From Lonicera japonica (lineage: Eukaryota; Streptophyta; Magnoliopsida; Dipsacales; Caprifoliaceae): 64,000 nt of DNA. The notes beneath the pieces were generated by a model, which searched no databases, had not been told where the DNA came from, and worked only from the letters and a program-made list of their open reading frames with translations. Shown here piece after piece: positions 1 to 11,345 of this stretch (the first letter of the stretch is position 1; each line of letters starts with the position of its first letter). The DNA lies in assembly GCA_021464415.1 (NCBI GenBank), contig CM038470.1, positions 35,396,099 through 35,460,098 of the forward strand, given 5' to 3'. The translations under genes were made by a program, and so were the position numbers.

Positions 1-170
1 GAAATTAGTCCCTTACCTAGCCCGACTGGAGGATGTCGCAGGAAGGTTTGAGCATGCGGAGTTTTACTATGTCCCCAGGTCACAGAACAGTTTTGCTGAC
101 GCAGTGGCAACCCTGGCATATATGATCGATATCCCAGAGGGGATGGAAGAAATAACTCTTACAGTGTAAA
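1..170 (+). pseudogene. Element A: end of the RNase H domain of a Tat-lineage Ty3/gypsy pol
   Basis: The frame opening at base 2 reads the last third of an RNase H domain and ends in the motif NSFADAVATLA, which holds the final catalytic Asp. RNase H removes the RNA strand during reverse transcription in the virus-like particle. The same residues occur at 28456-28580 in element B, where the upstream domain is also present. The frame stops at a TAA near 168, where B has a sense codon, so this copy is dead. The start lies outside the window. Confidence 0.85.
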
Positions 171-1483
171 AAAAATCAGGACCAGCACACTGCATGGCCC
201 TTGAGGTAGAGAATGAAGAGGAAGGGGACTCAACCACCTGGTTTTATGATATCTGGAACCTGTTGAAAAATCACCAGTATCTCGAGCAAACAGACAAGAG
301 AACACGGGTCACACTCAGGAGATTAGCATCAGGGTTCATACTTTGTGCCGGCAGGCTATATAAGAGGAACTACGACGGGACCCATCTCTAATGTCTCACT
401 GAAGAAGAGTCTGTCAAAGTGATGGATTAGATACATGGGGGCGATTGTGGAACTCACATGAGCGGCCATACACCTGCCCGCAAAATCATCAGACAAGGTT
501 ATTACAGGTCTACCCTGCAGAACGACTGCGTTAATCACGTACGCCGTTGCCACAAGTGCCAAATCTATGCTAAATCTCAGAAACTTCCACCAAAAGAGCT
601 GTACAACATGACTGCTCCTTGGCCTTTCGTGACTTGGGAAATTAACATCATCGGGAAGATTTCACCAAAGCCAGCAACGGCCATGAATTCATACTAGTGG
701 CCATTGACTACTTCACCAAATGGGTGGAAGCCGAGTCTTTCCAAACCCTTGACGCTAGAAAAGTTGCCCGATTCATCAGACGAAATATCATCTGTCGGTA
801 TGGGGTCCCACACGAGATCATCTCGGACAACGGCACTCACTTCGAAGGAGAGGCTAATTCTGTCATGGAGGAGTACGGTATTACCCGGCACAGATCGTCG
901 CCATATAGACCGCAAACCAATAGGGCAGTTGAGGCCGCCAACAAGAATCTGAAAAATATTCTAAGCAAAATGACTGACACCTGCCGGGACTGGCCAGAGA
1001 ATTTACCATATGCATTGTGGAGATACCGCACCACCGAGAGGGTCTCCACCGGGGCAACCCCGTTTTCTCTTACGTACGGGATGTAAGCAGTCCTCCCTGT
1101 TGAGTTAGAGGTCCCCTCTCTCAGAGTAATGCTAGAAAAACAAGTCAATGAACTGGAGTGGGTCCTAGGCACGTTATAATGAGCTAGCCCTATTAGATGA
1201 GAAGAGATTGAAAGCCGCATACCACCACCAAGGGTATCAAAAGAGAATCGCTCGAGCATTTAACAAGAAAGTGAAGACTCGGGGTATCAATGAGAACGAC
1301 ATCGTATTAAAAGAAATTCGAGAGCCAGCCAGAAACCCAAGGGGTAAGTTTGGACAGAAGTGGACAGGGCCGTACATCGTCAAAGAAATCAATACGGGGG
1401 GTGCCGCTATACTCGCTGATTTAGATGGACAGTTACTGCATTCACTACTCAACATAGACCGACTGAAGAAATATTATCAATAG
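171..1483 (+). pseudogene. Element A: integrase (zinc-binding, DDE core, GPY/F C-terminus), broken
   Basis: Integrase joins element DNA to the chromosome. Three parts are visible: an HHCC zinc-binding region ending in HVRRCHKCQIYAKSQ (about 540-590); a DDE core at 697-1086 with the Asp in AIDYFTKW, the Asp in ISDNGTHF and the Glu in NRAVEAANK; and a C-terminal GPY/F-like module with KWTGPYIVKEI at 1360-1395, ending at 1483. The reading frame is broken by stops near 389, 428, 695 and 1084 and by a frame change near 1166. All catalytic residues survive in the 697-1086 frame, but the protein cannot be made whole. Element B carries a homologous copy with other lesions. Confidence 0.9.
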
Positions 1484-1703
1484 GCATAACATGTTTAGAT
1501 AAGAACTACGTAAACCTGAGCCCCAACTCAAAATTTGTGTTTTTGGAAGTCAAAAATGGGAACGTAGGCAACCTGAGAAGTGACTTCAGGCCCAGTTTAA
1601 ACATTGTAAAGAAATTTATTTCCCACAAACAGTCCCTCGTATATTATTAAGGTGGTTCAGAACACCAAAAGTTACAAAGGAGATACAACATACAAAGAAG
1701 AAA
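1484..1703. other. Element A: conserved non-coding spacer between convergent pol and antisense gene
   Basis: No gene is seen. The stretch with GAACGTAGGCAACCTGAGAA (near 1560) is nearly identical to B at about 32720-32870. It separates the end of integrase (+) from the end of the DUF7745-like gene (-), so it should hold both 3' ends. No clear polyadenylation signal could be assigned. Confidence 0.6.
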
Positions 1704-2960
1704 CTAATCCCTAGGGGTTGGCCACACTGGGTCCTCAGTAGCCAAATCAATGCGAGCCTCGTCCAGAATCTGATACGCAAAGACAATGCTATTGTCAGTG
1801 GCCCCAGTATCCATGAATCGGAACCACTCCATTTGAAAGGGGTCATCAATCAGTCCTTATTCCAGGGATTGCCAACAAGAGCAGATAATGTTAGCCCGGA
1901 GGGGCCGGGTAATACCAAAACAAGCATAGTTGAACTGACGAGTTAGTCGGGCACGCCACATCCTCTCTACCGATAAAGAAATATGCGGGGTCACAAATTT
2001 GGACTCAGAGGAGAAGTTGTTTAGACCAAGGGGAATCTCTTGAGGAACGTTAAACTGTCGAAGAAGACGTCCTGGGAGATAAAAGGAGGTAAACCAGAAC
2101 CCGCGGAGCCGAACGTAGTTCTGACCCCCTGTACTAAGCACCATCGCCCTCAGCTTCCACCAAGGAATGTTCCACCAGATAGCCTGAAAGTTCTCCGAAA
2201 ACCACACCGTTCAATTAGAGGAAGACATGGTCAAAGCACCGAAGAGAGGACGATGGAAGAAATGCGTCGGATTATTGAGCCGAACCCCGTTGAAACCCAC
2301 CGATCGGAAATGCTCCAACAGCCACATGTATAGCAAACGCGGACTCCCCCTGAAGAAGGGTGAAGCCCCCCTTTGAATATCGTCAAGACCATTCAGAGTC
2401 TCGGTAAGAACAATGGGCACTATGGACTTCCCATTTCTAGCATGGTAGATCAAACTCAGAATAGTCGGATCAACACGGGAAGAACCCGTCACCAGTAACA
2501 TATCAGAAATAAGACAGATCAAGGCCGCCGCAGTACGCCCCACACTATAAGAGGATCTCTCTTCGTAACGATGAAAGAACCTCACCATTTTATGGAGATC
2601 AAAGAGTCCGTCGGTAATAAAACCATCACAGGCCGCCTGGGGAATAGCTAACAGAGCAATCAGCATGTCTCGGGGATTGATTTCTTCTATGGGAACTGCC
2701 ATCAGGAGACGAACTTCAGAACGTAACAGCCAGGAAAACTCCTCATAGGATGGACAAAGCTCATCAAGCCCAAAACGGAAGAGATGATCCACAGGGCTCC
2801 AGAAATACAAAGCGCCTAACAAAAAAGAAAAATCTACAGGACGATGGCACCAACCCGCTAAAGGACTAAATGCACCAAAATTCAAGCCGTTTTCAGAAGA
2901 TATCAGAGCATCTCGGGCTTTAACATAAGAGAAATCAGAATTTGTGCGATAAGAAGACAT
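1704..2960 (-). pseudogene. Element A antisense gene 1: DUF7745-like accessory protein, two nonsense codons
   Basis: This single-exon frame of about 418 codons runs opposite to pol. Its layout matches plant DUF7745-type proteins: an N-terminal DHLFRFGLDELCPSYEEF block, a helical middle with TILSLIYHARNGKSIVP, and a block with SPRLLYMWLLEHF. The function of the family is unknown. ATG 2960 is chosen because it follows a TATA box by about 45 bases and matches the B copy (34174). Two stops lie in the same frame, TGA at 2211-2213 and TAA at 1857-1859. B reads through both positions, so they arose in this copy. A longer frame starting at 3053 crosses the promoter and is unlikely. The family name comes from motif memory only. 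Confidence 0.7.
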
Positions 2961-2999
2961 TTTTTTTGAAGGTGTGGGGATGAAGGAAGGAAGATGGGT

Positions 3000-3080
3000 G
3001 TATTTATAGCAAAAAAAAGGGTCCTGTGCCTGTTTGTCGCGCGACAAACCCATGCCCAGGAGGGATTGTCGCGCGACAAT
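3000..3080 (-). promoter_or_regulatory. Promoter of A antisense gene 1: TATA box plus two TGTCGCGCGACA palindromes
   Basis: On the minus strand TATAAATA occupies 3008-3001, 41-48 bases before ATG 2960. Upstream lie two perfect 12-bp palindromes at 3035-3046 and 3067-3078, exactly 32 bp apart (about three helical turns). Element B keeps both palindromes with the same 32-bp spacing at 34248 and 34280. The same palindrome is repeated upstream of the LTR TATA boxes. The role as an operator is inferred. Confidence 0.65.
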
Positions 3081-3422
3081 CCCATTTAGGGTTACCCTAT
3101 TTTGTTTTCCTTACACATAAGAGTCATTCTTGCCAAAAGAATCACTTCTGGATGCATTCTTGTTCTCACTTTGTTCTTTTGCAGGAATCCTATGTGTCAC
3201 TACGCTACAAGGTATGGCTCCTAAAAACACTGACTCATATATATGTATATATATATCTTCCACAAACAGAGAATAATAGTATATCATCAGACACAAATAA
3301 AGATTTTTCATAAATCCAATGAAAAAACAGTTTTCAAAACTAAATTTTTGTCTAAAAACAAGTCTATAAAAATAAAAACTACATATCTGTTCCAAACTAA
3401 CAAAAGTGTAGAAAAGAAAAAG
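3081..3422. other. Element A: spacer between antisense genes 1 and 2
   Basis: This is AT-rich and holds no gene. A pyrimidine-rich tract ending TTTTGCAG (about 3175-3183, + strand) looks like a 3' splice site and recurs in B near 34390-34397. A short TA-rich run (ATATATGTATATATATAT) lies near 3238-3256. Confidence 0.5.
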
Positions 3423-5535
3423 CTAATCTACTCGAGCGCGTTTTGACACGCTCCCACTATCACCCGAGCCCTCCTCGGGAGTAAGGTCAACCACTGGGAC
3501 GCCTTGAGTTGGAGGAACTACCGCCTGGGAGGGCCCCGTCGGCTGGACAGGAGCCGTAGGACGGATCACCGAGGACCGAGAACGCCTGGAGGTTCGACTA
3601 CTACTCCTCCGAGACTCCGTCCGGGCATGAGAAGAAGTCAGGGGGTCGTCCGGCCGTAAAGAAACGTTAATAGCCCTCTGATAGTCACGCATGTATGCTG
3701 GAGGGTCTCGACCGATGTACTGGAGCGGGTTCCAGCTGTAGAGATACTGAGCGTGCCAAGCCCGCAGATCTGCCACCCGTACACTCACCCGTTGTAAAAG
3801 ACATAAGAGAATCAGCACAGTCAAGATAAATAAATATGGATATAAAAGTATCAAGAGAAGTTGAAGTAAGTACCTCATCACCAGGGCGACCACCCAAGTA
3901 CTCAAAAGCATCCTCAAAAAGAGGATACTCAGGGACAGTGTATCGACGTAAACCGGCGCCGACATAAGAGATATCTCTGGAAAGTGGGGGTAGATCGACG
4001 ACCCCACCGGAACATCAGCAGAAGTGGACCCCCTCCTCGTGAATAGGGAACAAAAGAGGGTGAGAAGATGAGCCGCCGAGACCTGGTGATCGGGCTAGAG
4101 GGCCCATAGCAATCGACGAAAGAGGGGTCAGTGTAGCGTAGGTACGGACACCTGGAGGATCCACCATAGCCGTCGCTCTCAAAGGCAGGACCCCACTAGA
4201 AGGAATAGTCGCCGCAGCAGGAGGGGTCCGCCCAAACTGCTCATAATTCTGCCCCAAGGTCCGTAGGCTCCCATGACCGCTCGAAAAATCCTGCTCTCCC
4301 CTCAGCAGCCTCGGCAGCATCGAAAAGGACCTCCAGAGACACAGAAGGGCCGATAGGAAACTCAAAGCCCTCAGCGCGCTGCTCCTCCATGGGTGTCGTC
4401 TGAGGCGGCTGCTCCGGAGCTGTCGTCGTATCACCTCCCTCACCCCCTGATCTATCACCACCCTTGGCAGTAGCAGGAATGTCCCTCTCCCCCTCAGGGT
4501 CCTCATCCTCGGAATCCAAAATATTGTCCCTCTGATTGGGGACAGGTGGCAGGTGACCCGGAACCATCCTAGCTAGGTGGGTCTGTCCTCGTATATAATG
4601 AGGATCGCCTCCCAACGCCCGATATCTCTCATAAAAGACCCGTCCCCGAGTCCCCTTCAGCTCCCTCATCACGTAACGGGCAGCGAAAGCAGCGTAGTCT
4701 CCTTCCTCAGTGAACATCTGAAAGTCAAGCCCGTCAACCAAGGCCTGCACCGTCACCGGGTCGATCTCACCCGTCCGCCTCATCAGAACCGGTGGAAATA
4801 GTGGAACTCGGGGCCACTGGGCCGGTGTATGCTGGCGAATAACTCTCTCGCCCAAGTAGAAAAGAAGGCCGTACTCATCCCTAATCAGCTGCTTAGTCCT
4901 CGAGGCAGTCAGAGCACGGCCATATCCGAAATGGAGACCCAGATCACCCCAGGGGGCCCACTCAATCTACAAAAGAGAACAAAATTTTATTTCAGTTATT
5001 TATATTCTATTTTTACGAGTTAATTAAAAGAAAGAATACTAAGATATTTACCTGCTCCTCCAACAGGTCATGGACGGCAGCAGCTCTGGTCTCCCGAGTC
5101 CGGTATAGATAGGGAGCCCTGTAGTTCCCCGCAATGAATCGGTGGAGAAAAGAAAACTGATCCTCGTTCTCGACGAGGAGATCCACCTGGGCACGACCCA
5201 GGCGGGTATATGCCACGAACCAACTTTGAAGAGGAGATATAAAGAATATCAGCAACAGACATATAATAAATATAAGGGACTGAAGCAAAGATAAGGGAAC
5301 AAAAGTATATACCTCCCATAGCAAAGAAAAGCCCTTAAGGTTCAGGGCTAAGTGGCGAGAAACCTGGTCCATAGCATCATAAAGGACGGCAAGAATAAAA
5401 CCGCCCCAATCGTAATTGAACATGAGGCTGAAATCCCGGAGATAGGGCAGCCACCAGAGATGGGTCGTGTCCCCCCCACGGGCCTCAAACAGATCATGGA
5501 GCGTCAGTAAAAGAAGGACGTGGGCATACTGGCAC

Positions 5536-8500
5536 TGTAATACCGCATGTTCTAATTTTTCGCTTAAAACTTCTCTTAAGCTGGTTGAGGCTTAATCTCT
5601 GTTGGAGTACGAGTAATGGGTTCTGAGCCCTCCGAACATGAACCGATGCTTCTAACATGTCACGTTATACATAATAAGTTTGTGGAATCAATCGCTTCAT
5701 AATTTGGGTGGTCCGGATTGAAATCGAGGTGTCGATCGCGTGTTTTCGCTTTACGCGATTTCTTTATTTTTGGCTAACTTTGAAGCCTTGTAACTTCTTC
5801 ATAGTGTATCCGATTTGGACGCCGTTAGTTCCACCTTCTAGTTTTCATATCATTCTACAACTTTCGTGTTTTGACTGAAGTCCAATTCACAATTCTCATT
5901 GGTCAAAATAGCTTCCGAAGTGGGCCAATTAGTAAAATCTGTTCATTCTGTAGCGCTTCGGCAGAGTGCTGTCTTCGATGAATTTCTGGGAATTATACAT
6001 CCAGAATTCTAGAAAACTTCCTCTTAGAAAGTTGTAGATCTTTGAATTATCTTTCCTTGGACATAAAGATCACCTCAATCGAAGTTCCGAGCAAGAAGTT
6101 ATGGCAAAATTACGAACAGTGCTCCGGATCCGAAATACCTGTGCTGGCAGTGGACTCCATGATCGATCATGGGGGAGACCATGATCGATCATGGTACACC
6201 AGAAAGTCGGTTTTGAGCATTTATACGCCATTTTAAGCCTCATCCTCCCTCATTTTCAAGCCACAACTTTAGATAGAGTTAGAGAGAGGTGAGAGCTCGT
6301 TGGAGAGAGTTCTTTGGGAGATTCCTACTCATCTTTCATCACCTACCAAAGATTTAAGCTTTAATCACACCAATCCTCACCCAAAACACTATTCATCATC
6401 CCCAACCTTGGTTCTTACCATTGAAGCTTGAGCATGGAGCTAGGGTTTCGCAATTGGACTTCCACGCTTCATCAACTACGTGGTCCGACTTCTCTCAGGT
6501 GGGAACACTATTACTAAATCTTGTTTTTCAAAGATTTACGTGCTGTATTAGAAATTTCTATGCAAAGTGGGAATTTTTCTATAAACCCTAGGTTTTTTGT
6601 ACATCACATGGGTTGGGCTAGGCAAACCTTAAATTGATGGTTAATATGGATACATTATCACTATAATCGCATGATTTAAACATCAAATCCTTTTTGTAGC
6701 TCATACGCACAATGATTCTCATGAAACCCATCATATCATTACATGTTTAACTTAGGAATTTGGGGATTTTGGGATTTGTGCCTTGAGAAGGCTTGGTTGT
6801 GGATTATAAAGGGTGAATATGCATAGATATAACATTAGTTATACGTATGGGACGTGATTCACAAGAATCGTACCAAGAATCCCTTTAGGTTGAAACCATG
6901 CATAGCCAATCTTGAGCCTAGTACCTTATCTGGATTATTGTTGGAACTCGTAATGAAGTACAATCTAGATATACTCTAAGAATGCAATAAGAAAAATATG
7001 GTGGGATGTAGGCTGCTAGGGCTCCGATTAAAAGAAGCTGGTATGCAGTAAGAGTGCCGGTGAGGCTAGAAACGTAGACATTAATACTTAGCTTGATGAA
7101 ATGGTATGAGAACTTCGATAAGGCTCATATGGCTTTGATCATACACGTATAAAATATCATAAGACATAATGATGATAACAAACCAGTTTGTAATTTCATA
7201 CGAATAGTCTAACGATATTTTGATGATATGCGAACGGTGTACAATTATATAATTGTACGATATATATATATATACATCTCGATTTCTATATGTTTGGGCT
7301 TGTTCCAAATATATGTATGAATATGAATGATGATAAGGCCCATGATAATTGTTACTTTCTCAGAGCTACGTAAATGAGTTTTACATCTTATTACTTATTG
7401 TTATTCGGTTATGGGATGGATTGTGCGAACGTTATGAATTGTATATTTTATCGCTGGATAGTATGTTGATATAATATGATGATGAGGTGGTATTAGTCTA
7501 CGAATGGTCCCAGGTATGGTCATGGACCTTAAGTTGGGACAGAGAGCCCCTGGGTGAAAGACCCGAAACCGTGCACGAAAACTATCGGGAGGCCCTGCTG
7601 CCGCTTGGGTGAAAGGCCACGAAATGCAGACCTGGTGACGCTTGGACGACTTTTGGTATGATGATTGAATATTGAGAATACGAAAACTAACGGGAGGCTC
7701 TGCTGCCGCGTGGGTGAAAGGCCACGAAACGCAGACGAAAACTAACGGGAGGCTCTGCTGCCGCGTGGGTGAAAGGCCACGAAAAGCGGACGAAAACTAA
7801 CGGGAGGTCCTGCTGTCGCGTGGGTGAAAGGCCACGAAATGCAGACCGAAGTGGAAGATTATCTGTATTATCTTGCTAGACTTGACGAATGTTACTGTGT
7901 TATATCTTATAACTATCTTATATATGCTTTGTCTTGGATATACCTCGGATAATATAAGATTGAATGCATATTTCATTGAATAGTACATAATACATATAGA
8001 GAACCATTGACCTTTCATCATAAACATAGCATACTAATAATTGAAGTGGCAACCATAGCTAATGAAATGGTTAGATGGGAAACATCGTACCATGATGATT
8101 GGGACGAGGGATCAAGTAGCAAAGCTTGTTAGTCGGTCAAGTAAGAATGTCATAATAAATTAATAACAAAGATGAAATAATGAATACTTGGCCGATAATT
8201 ACCGACTTCTGAGATAGGTACGGGATGATTTGGGTACAGGGTTGATTTACACATTATTAAGAATTTGCCTTAACATGGAAAATCGTTGGAGGCTAATAAT
8301 TTATCGAGGTAGTCCTAGAACCCACCCCTTTAGGAGAACGTACGATTATTAAAATGACGTATATGGGAATTTGTGAGCAATAATCCGGATAGTTAGCTTC
8401 TGACTATAGGAGTAGAATTCCTAGGGAGGTTCGGTATGCAAATGGGTGTGGGTTGCATTGCATTTTATTGTCTTTAACTATTATACTAAAGTAAAGTAAT

Positions 8501-9026
8501 TACTTTATGTAAAAGCTACACATGCTTTCATACCACACTTATATAGTTCCCACTGAGCCCGGATTTGGCTCATCCCATTTTCTAAACAGTTTTGCAGGTT
8601 TAACATTTCGGGTGGCGCGTGGTTCACGAATTTAGAGGCCTCTGATGTCCTTAAACCTTTAAGTCCTCCTCAAGAATGATTATGTTATATAATTGATTTT
8701 TATTATGTTGTAATATATATAAACACTCTTATAAGAATTGGATTTTGGTATTAATGTATCAAGGACGTGTAATAAGGTTTATGTAAATGGTTTTCATATG
8801 TGGAGTTGATTTAAATATGGTTTAAATGTTGCATGACAGTTTATTGATGAAATGAACTCCACATGCCGAAGTTTTCTAAATTGGGATTTCTAAAAATCAT
8901 ATTTTATTAAAGTAAAGTTTTTTTTTAAATTATGATTTTATATCTTGAACCCGCCGTCACGCACGGCATCCATGATTAACCGGGTCTCGGAGGTGAAAAT
9001 CTCAAAACGAGATTCGGGGCGTCACA
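5536..9026 (+). mobile_element. Solo LTR, Del/Tekay chromovirus-like, in exon 2 of the A PMD gene
   Basis: The element starts TGTAATACCGC and ends GGGGCGTCACA. It is flanked by GGCAC (5531-5535) and GGCGC (9027-9031), a 5-bp target duplication with one mismatch. The uninterrupted B copy near 36765 shows the empty site. There is no coding capacity, primer site or polypurine tract, and only one terminal unit, so a solo LTR is the simplest reading. The stretch CCCACTGAGCCCGGATTTGG near 8550 and the downstream GCAGGTT resemble the 3' part of Del/Tekay LTRs. At 3491 bp it is long, which fits that group. A non-autonomous element of another type is possible. Confidence 0.75.
7575..7852 (+). repeat. 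55-bp tandem repeat inside the solo LTR
   Basis: CGAAAACTAACGGGAGG recurs at 7681, 7736 and 7791, a 55-bp period. Each unit includes TGGGTGAAAGGCCACGAAA. A more diverged copy lies at about 7577-7640. Such subrepeats are common in long chromovirus LTRs. No coding role is seen. Confidence 0.85.
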
Positions 9027-9504
9027 GGCGCGCCTCCTGACGGGTCATCGGCACCCCCGAAGCAATTAATCAAGCTCTCTCTGTGGCTAGCCGCGTAACC
9101 AAGACAGCCCGAGGAATCGTATCATCGAAACTCCATCGCTTCGGGAACCATCCTAATGCACCAACAATGCCCTCTGCTGTCAGACGCAAGGGGACATCGA
9201 TCTGTATAGGGACCCCCCTTGAAGGAATCCCGGTCAAAGCAAATAAGTCGAGAGGGGTCATCGTCATCTCCCCCCAGCTCTAGTGAAAGGTATGAGTGGT
9301 GTCCCACCAGTGACAGGCTAGAGCTGACACCAACATAGCTGCTCTAGACACCCGCTCCGGGAGGGCATCGAAGAAAGAACCAAAAGGAGTCGCAAGGAGC
9401 AACTCTTGGACAAGAGCCGGTGCCTGTCGCCACTCTAAGGAAGTGGTGTTGGGGGAACCCCAACCACGGCCAACCCAGTACAGACAAAAAGAACGAGTAC
9501 AAGA

Positions 9505-10395
9505 TTATGAGGGTACTTTGGTGTAATTATGAGAGATATTGGGTTATAAGGGTAAATTATGTAATTTTCCAAACCTGAGGGTACTTTAGTGTAATTATGA
9601 GAGATATGGGGTTATAGGGTAAAATTATGTACTTTTCCAAACCTGAGGGGACTTTGGTGTAATTATGAGAGATATTGGGTTATAAGGGTAAATTATGTAA
9701 TTTTCCAAACCTGAGGGTACTTTGGTGTAATTATGAGAGATATAGGATTATAAGGGTAAACTATGTAATTTTCCAAACCTGAGGGGACTTTGGTGTAATT
9801 ATGGGAGATATAGGATTATAGGGGTAAATTATGTAATTTTCCAAACTTGAGGGTACTTTGGTGTAATTATGAGAGATATAGGGTTATAAGGGTAAACTAT
9901 GTAATTTTCCAAACCTGAGGGGACTTTGGTGTAATTATGAGAGATATAGGGTTATAGGGGTAAACTATGTAATTTTCCAAACCTGAGGGTACTTTGGTGT
10001 AATTATGAGAGATATAGGGTTATAAGGGTAAACTATGTAATTTTCCAAACCTGAGGGTACTTTGGTGTAAATGTCAGAGATATATGGTTATAGGGGTAAA
10101 TTATGTAATTTTCCAAAACCTGAGGGTACTTTGGTGTAATTATGAGAGATATAGGGTTATAAGGGTAAATTATGTAATTTTCCAAACCTGAGGGTACTTT
10201 GGTGTAATTATGAGAGATATGGGGTTATAGGGGTAAATTATGTAATTTTCCAAAACCTGAGGGTACTTTAGTGTAATTATGAGAGATATAGGGTTATAGG
10301 GGTAAATTATGTAACTTTCCAAACCTGAGGGTACTTTGGTGTAATTATGAGAAATATAGGGTTATAGGGGTAAATTATTTAATTTTTTAAAGCAT
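9505..10395 (-). repeat. 68-bp minisatellite filling intron 1 of the A PMD gene (about 13 copies)
   Basis: The phrase ACTTTGGTGTAATTATGAGA repeats every 68 bp (9515, 9583, 9651 and on). Copies 3 to 8 alternate GGGGACTTT and GGGTACTTT, so part of the array grew as a 136-bp dimer. The array fills nearly the whole intron between the GTATGTCTTC donor (10529) and exon 2. Element B has a homologous but differently structured array at 37245-38285. Element C has only a 200-bp intron here. Confidence 0.9.
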
Positions 10396-10909
10396 AAAGG
10401 GTATCATAAGTAAAAGTATGTGTTCACTAAAATCGGATGTTATTTCTAGGCAGACATGCATATTAACATTTGTTTAAATAACATGCAGGAAACGACAGAA
10501 ATAAACGAATGAATAAAAAGAAGACATACTAGAGATCGACGACGGATTTCGTGAAAAACAGGCTCCATCAAAAGCCATGGAACGTCCGGGACCGGAGCAG
10601 CCCGGGTAACGTCTCGGTAGACCACCTCCCGACCGCGGTCTACCCCATCCTCACCGTACCAATCGAGGTCCGCCCAGTCGTCGTGGTGAGGGCTGCAGCG
10701 AAGAATGCCCTGAGCGTCAGTAAAAGTGACCTCCTCCTGGTCACCCTCCAGTCTATCAGGATGTGCAGGGTCCATCCGTGTATATGGAATATGTGAGAAA
10801 AATCGAAAAAGTCAGAAAAGCGGCAGGGCTTCCGCGCTTGGGAGAAGAGAGAAGGAGGGCTAGAGAGAGAAAGAGAAAGGAGAGAATGAGGTGGAATGAG
10901 CTCAGCAAG

Positions 10910-10945
10910 GGACTTATATAGTGAAGAGGATTGTCGCGCGACAAT
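10910..10945 (-). promoter_or_regulatory. Promoter of A antisense gene 2: TATATAA and one TGTCGCGCGACA palindrome
   Basis: On the minus strand TATATAA lies at 10920-10914. A perfect palindrome TGTCGCGCGACA (10932-10943), extended to ATTGTCGCGCGACAAT, sits 11 bp upstream of it. ATG 10775 follows by about 140 bases. The B copy has the same layout with three palindromic sites (38819-38883). Confidence 0.6.
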
Positions 10946-11169
10946 CCCCCCCCTCCCCTGATTTTTTGACCTTTGTCTCATTTTATCTCTTGCAGGGGTA
11001 CTCTAGAGAAGCAGTTTTCGAAAAAATTGCTAAAAACCGCACACCCATGATGAAAATTCAAGGAGGACTTCCAAAATCATCTCTCCGAAAAAGCGAGAAC
11101 AAAATACAAACGGTTAAAGTAGTCTCTGATCTCACAGAAGGACCGAGACCATCAAGGAGAAAAAGCAGA

Positions 11170-11345
11170 ATATCAAAATAAGACAGGAATAGAAAAAAAT
11201 TGAAAGAGTAGAAAAGAGAAAGAACCCGCATGAACGCCCAAAGCGAACGAGAGAAATAGAAATGCAGAGTGACAGGGAGAGCCACACCAAAAGTGACAGC
11301 TAGGCCAAAACCGGCTCAGGGCTTCGTTTTGGGTGAGTAAGGCTC
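11170..11345. other. Conserved non-coding block upstream of the antisense PMD gene (copy A)
   Basis: The block contains ATTGAAAGAGTAGAAAAG, GAGAGCCACACCAAAAGTGA and CAGCTAGGCCAAAA, then TTTTGGGTGAGTAAGGC. Related blocks occur in B (39130-39290), C (45825-45975) and, on the other strand, F (54490-54690). A-run lengths differ between copies and shift every frame, so it is unlikely to code. It lies about 400 bp upstream of the PMD start and before the hairpin array. Confidence 0.6.

Larger units (their letters stand above)
3423..10775 (-). pseudogene. Element A antisense gene 2: five-exon plant mobile domain (PMD) protein, disrupted
   Basis: Exons inferred by comparison with B and C are: 1, 10775-10530; 2, 9477-5313 (split by the solo LTR 5536-9026); 3, about 5220-5052; 4, 4966-3874; 5, 3791-3423. 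PMD hallmarks are GEMTMTPLDLFALTGIP (exon 2), a GGDTTHLWWLP-like block, and WGGFILAVLYDAMDQVSRHL (5420-5360). Exon 4 has FYLGERVIRQHTP and an acidic, Pro-rich tail. Exon 5 is Arg/Ser-rich and ends KRARVD, a likely nuclear signal. Host PMD proteins such as MAIN and MAIL1 act in the nucleus in gene and transposon silencing. Damage: the LTR insertion, a frame change near 4260, and lost AG acceptors of introns 1, 2 and 4. Confidence 0.75.

Noticed and set aside
3026..3313. Small frames in the spacers between antisense genes
   Set aside because: They cross promoter elements or AT-rich spacer DNA, are not kept between A and B, and have no recognisable domain.
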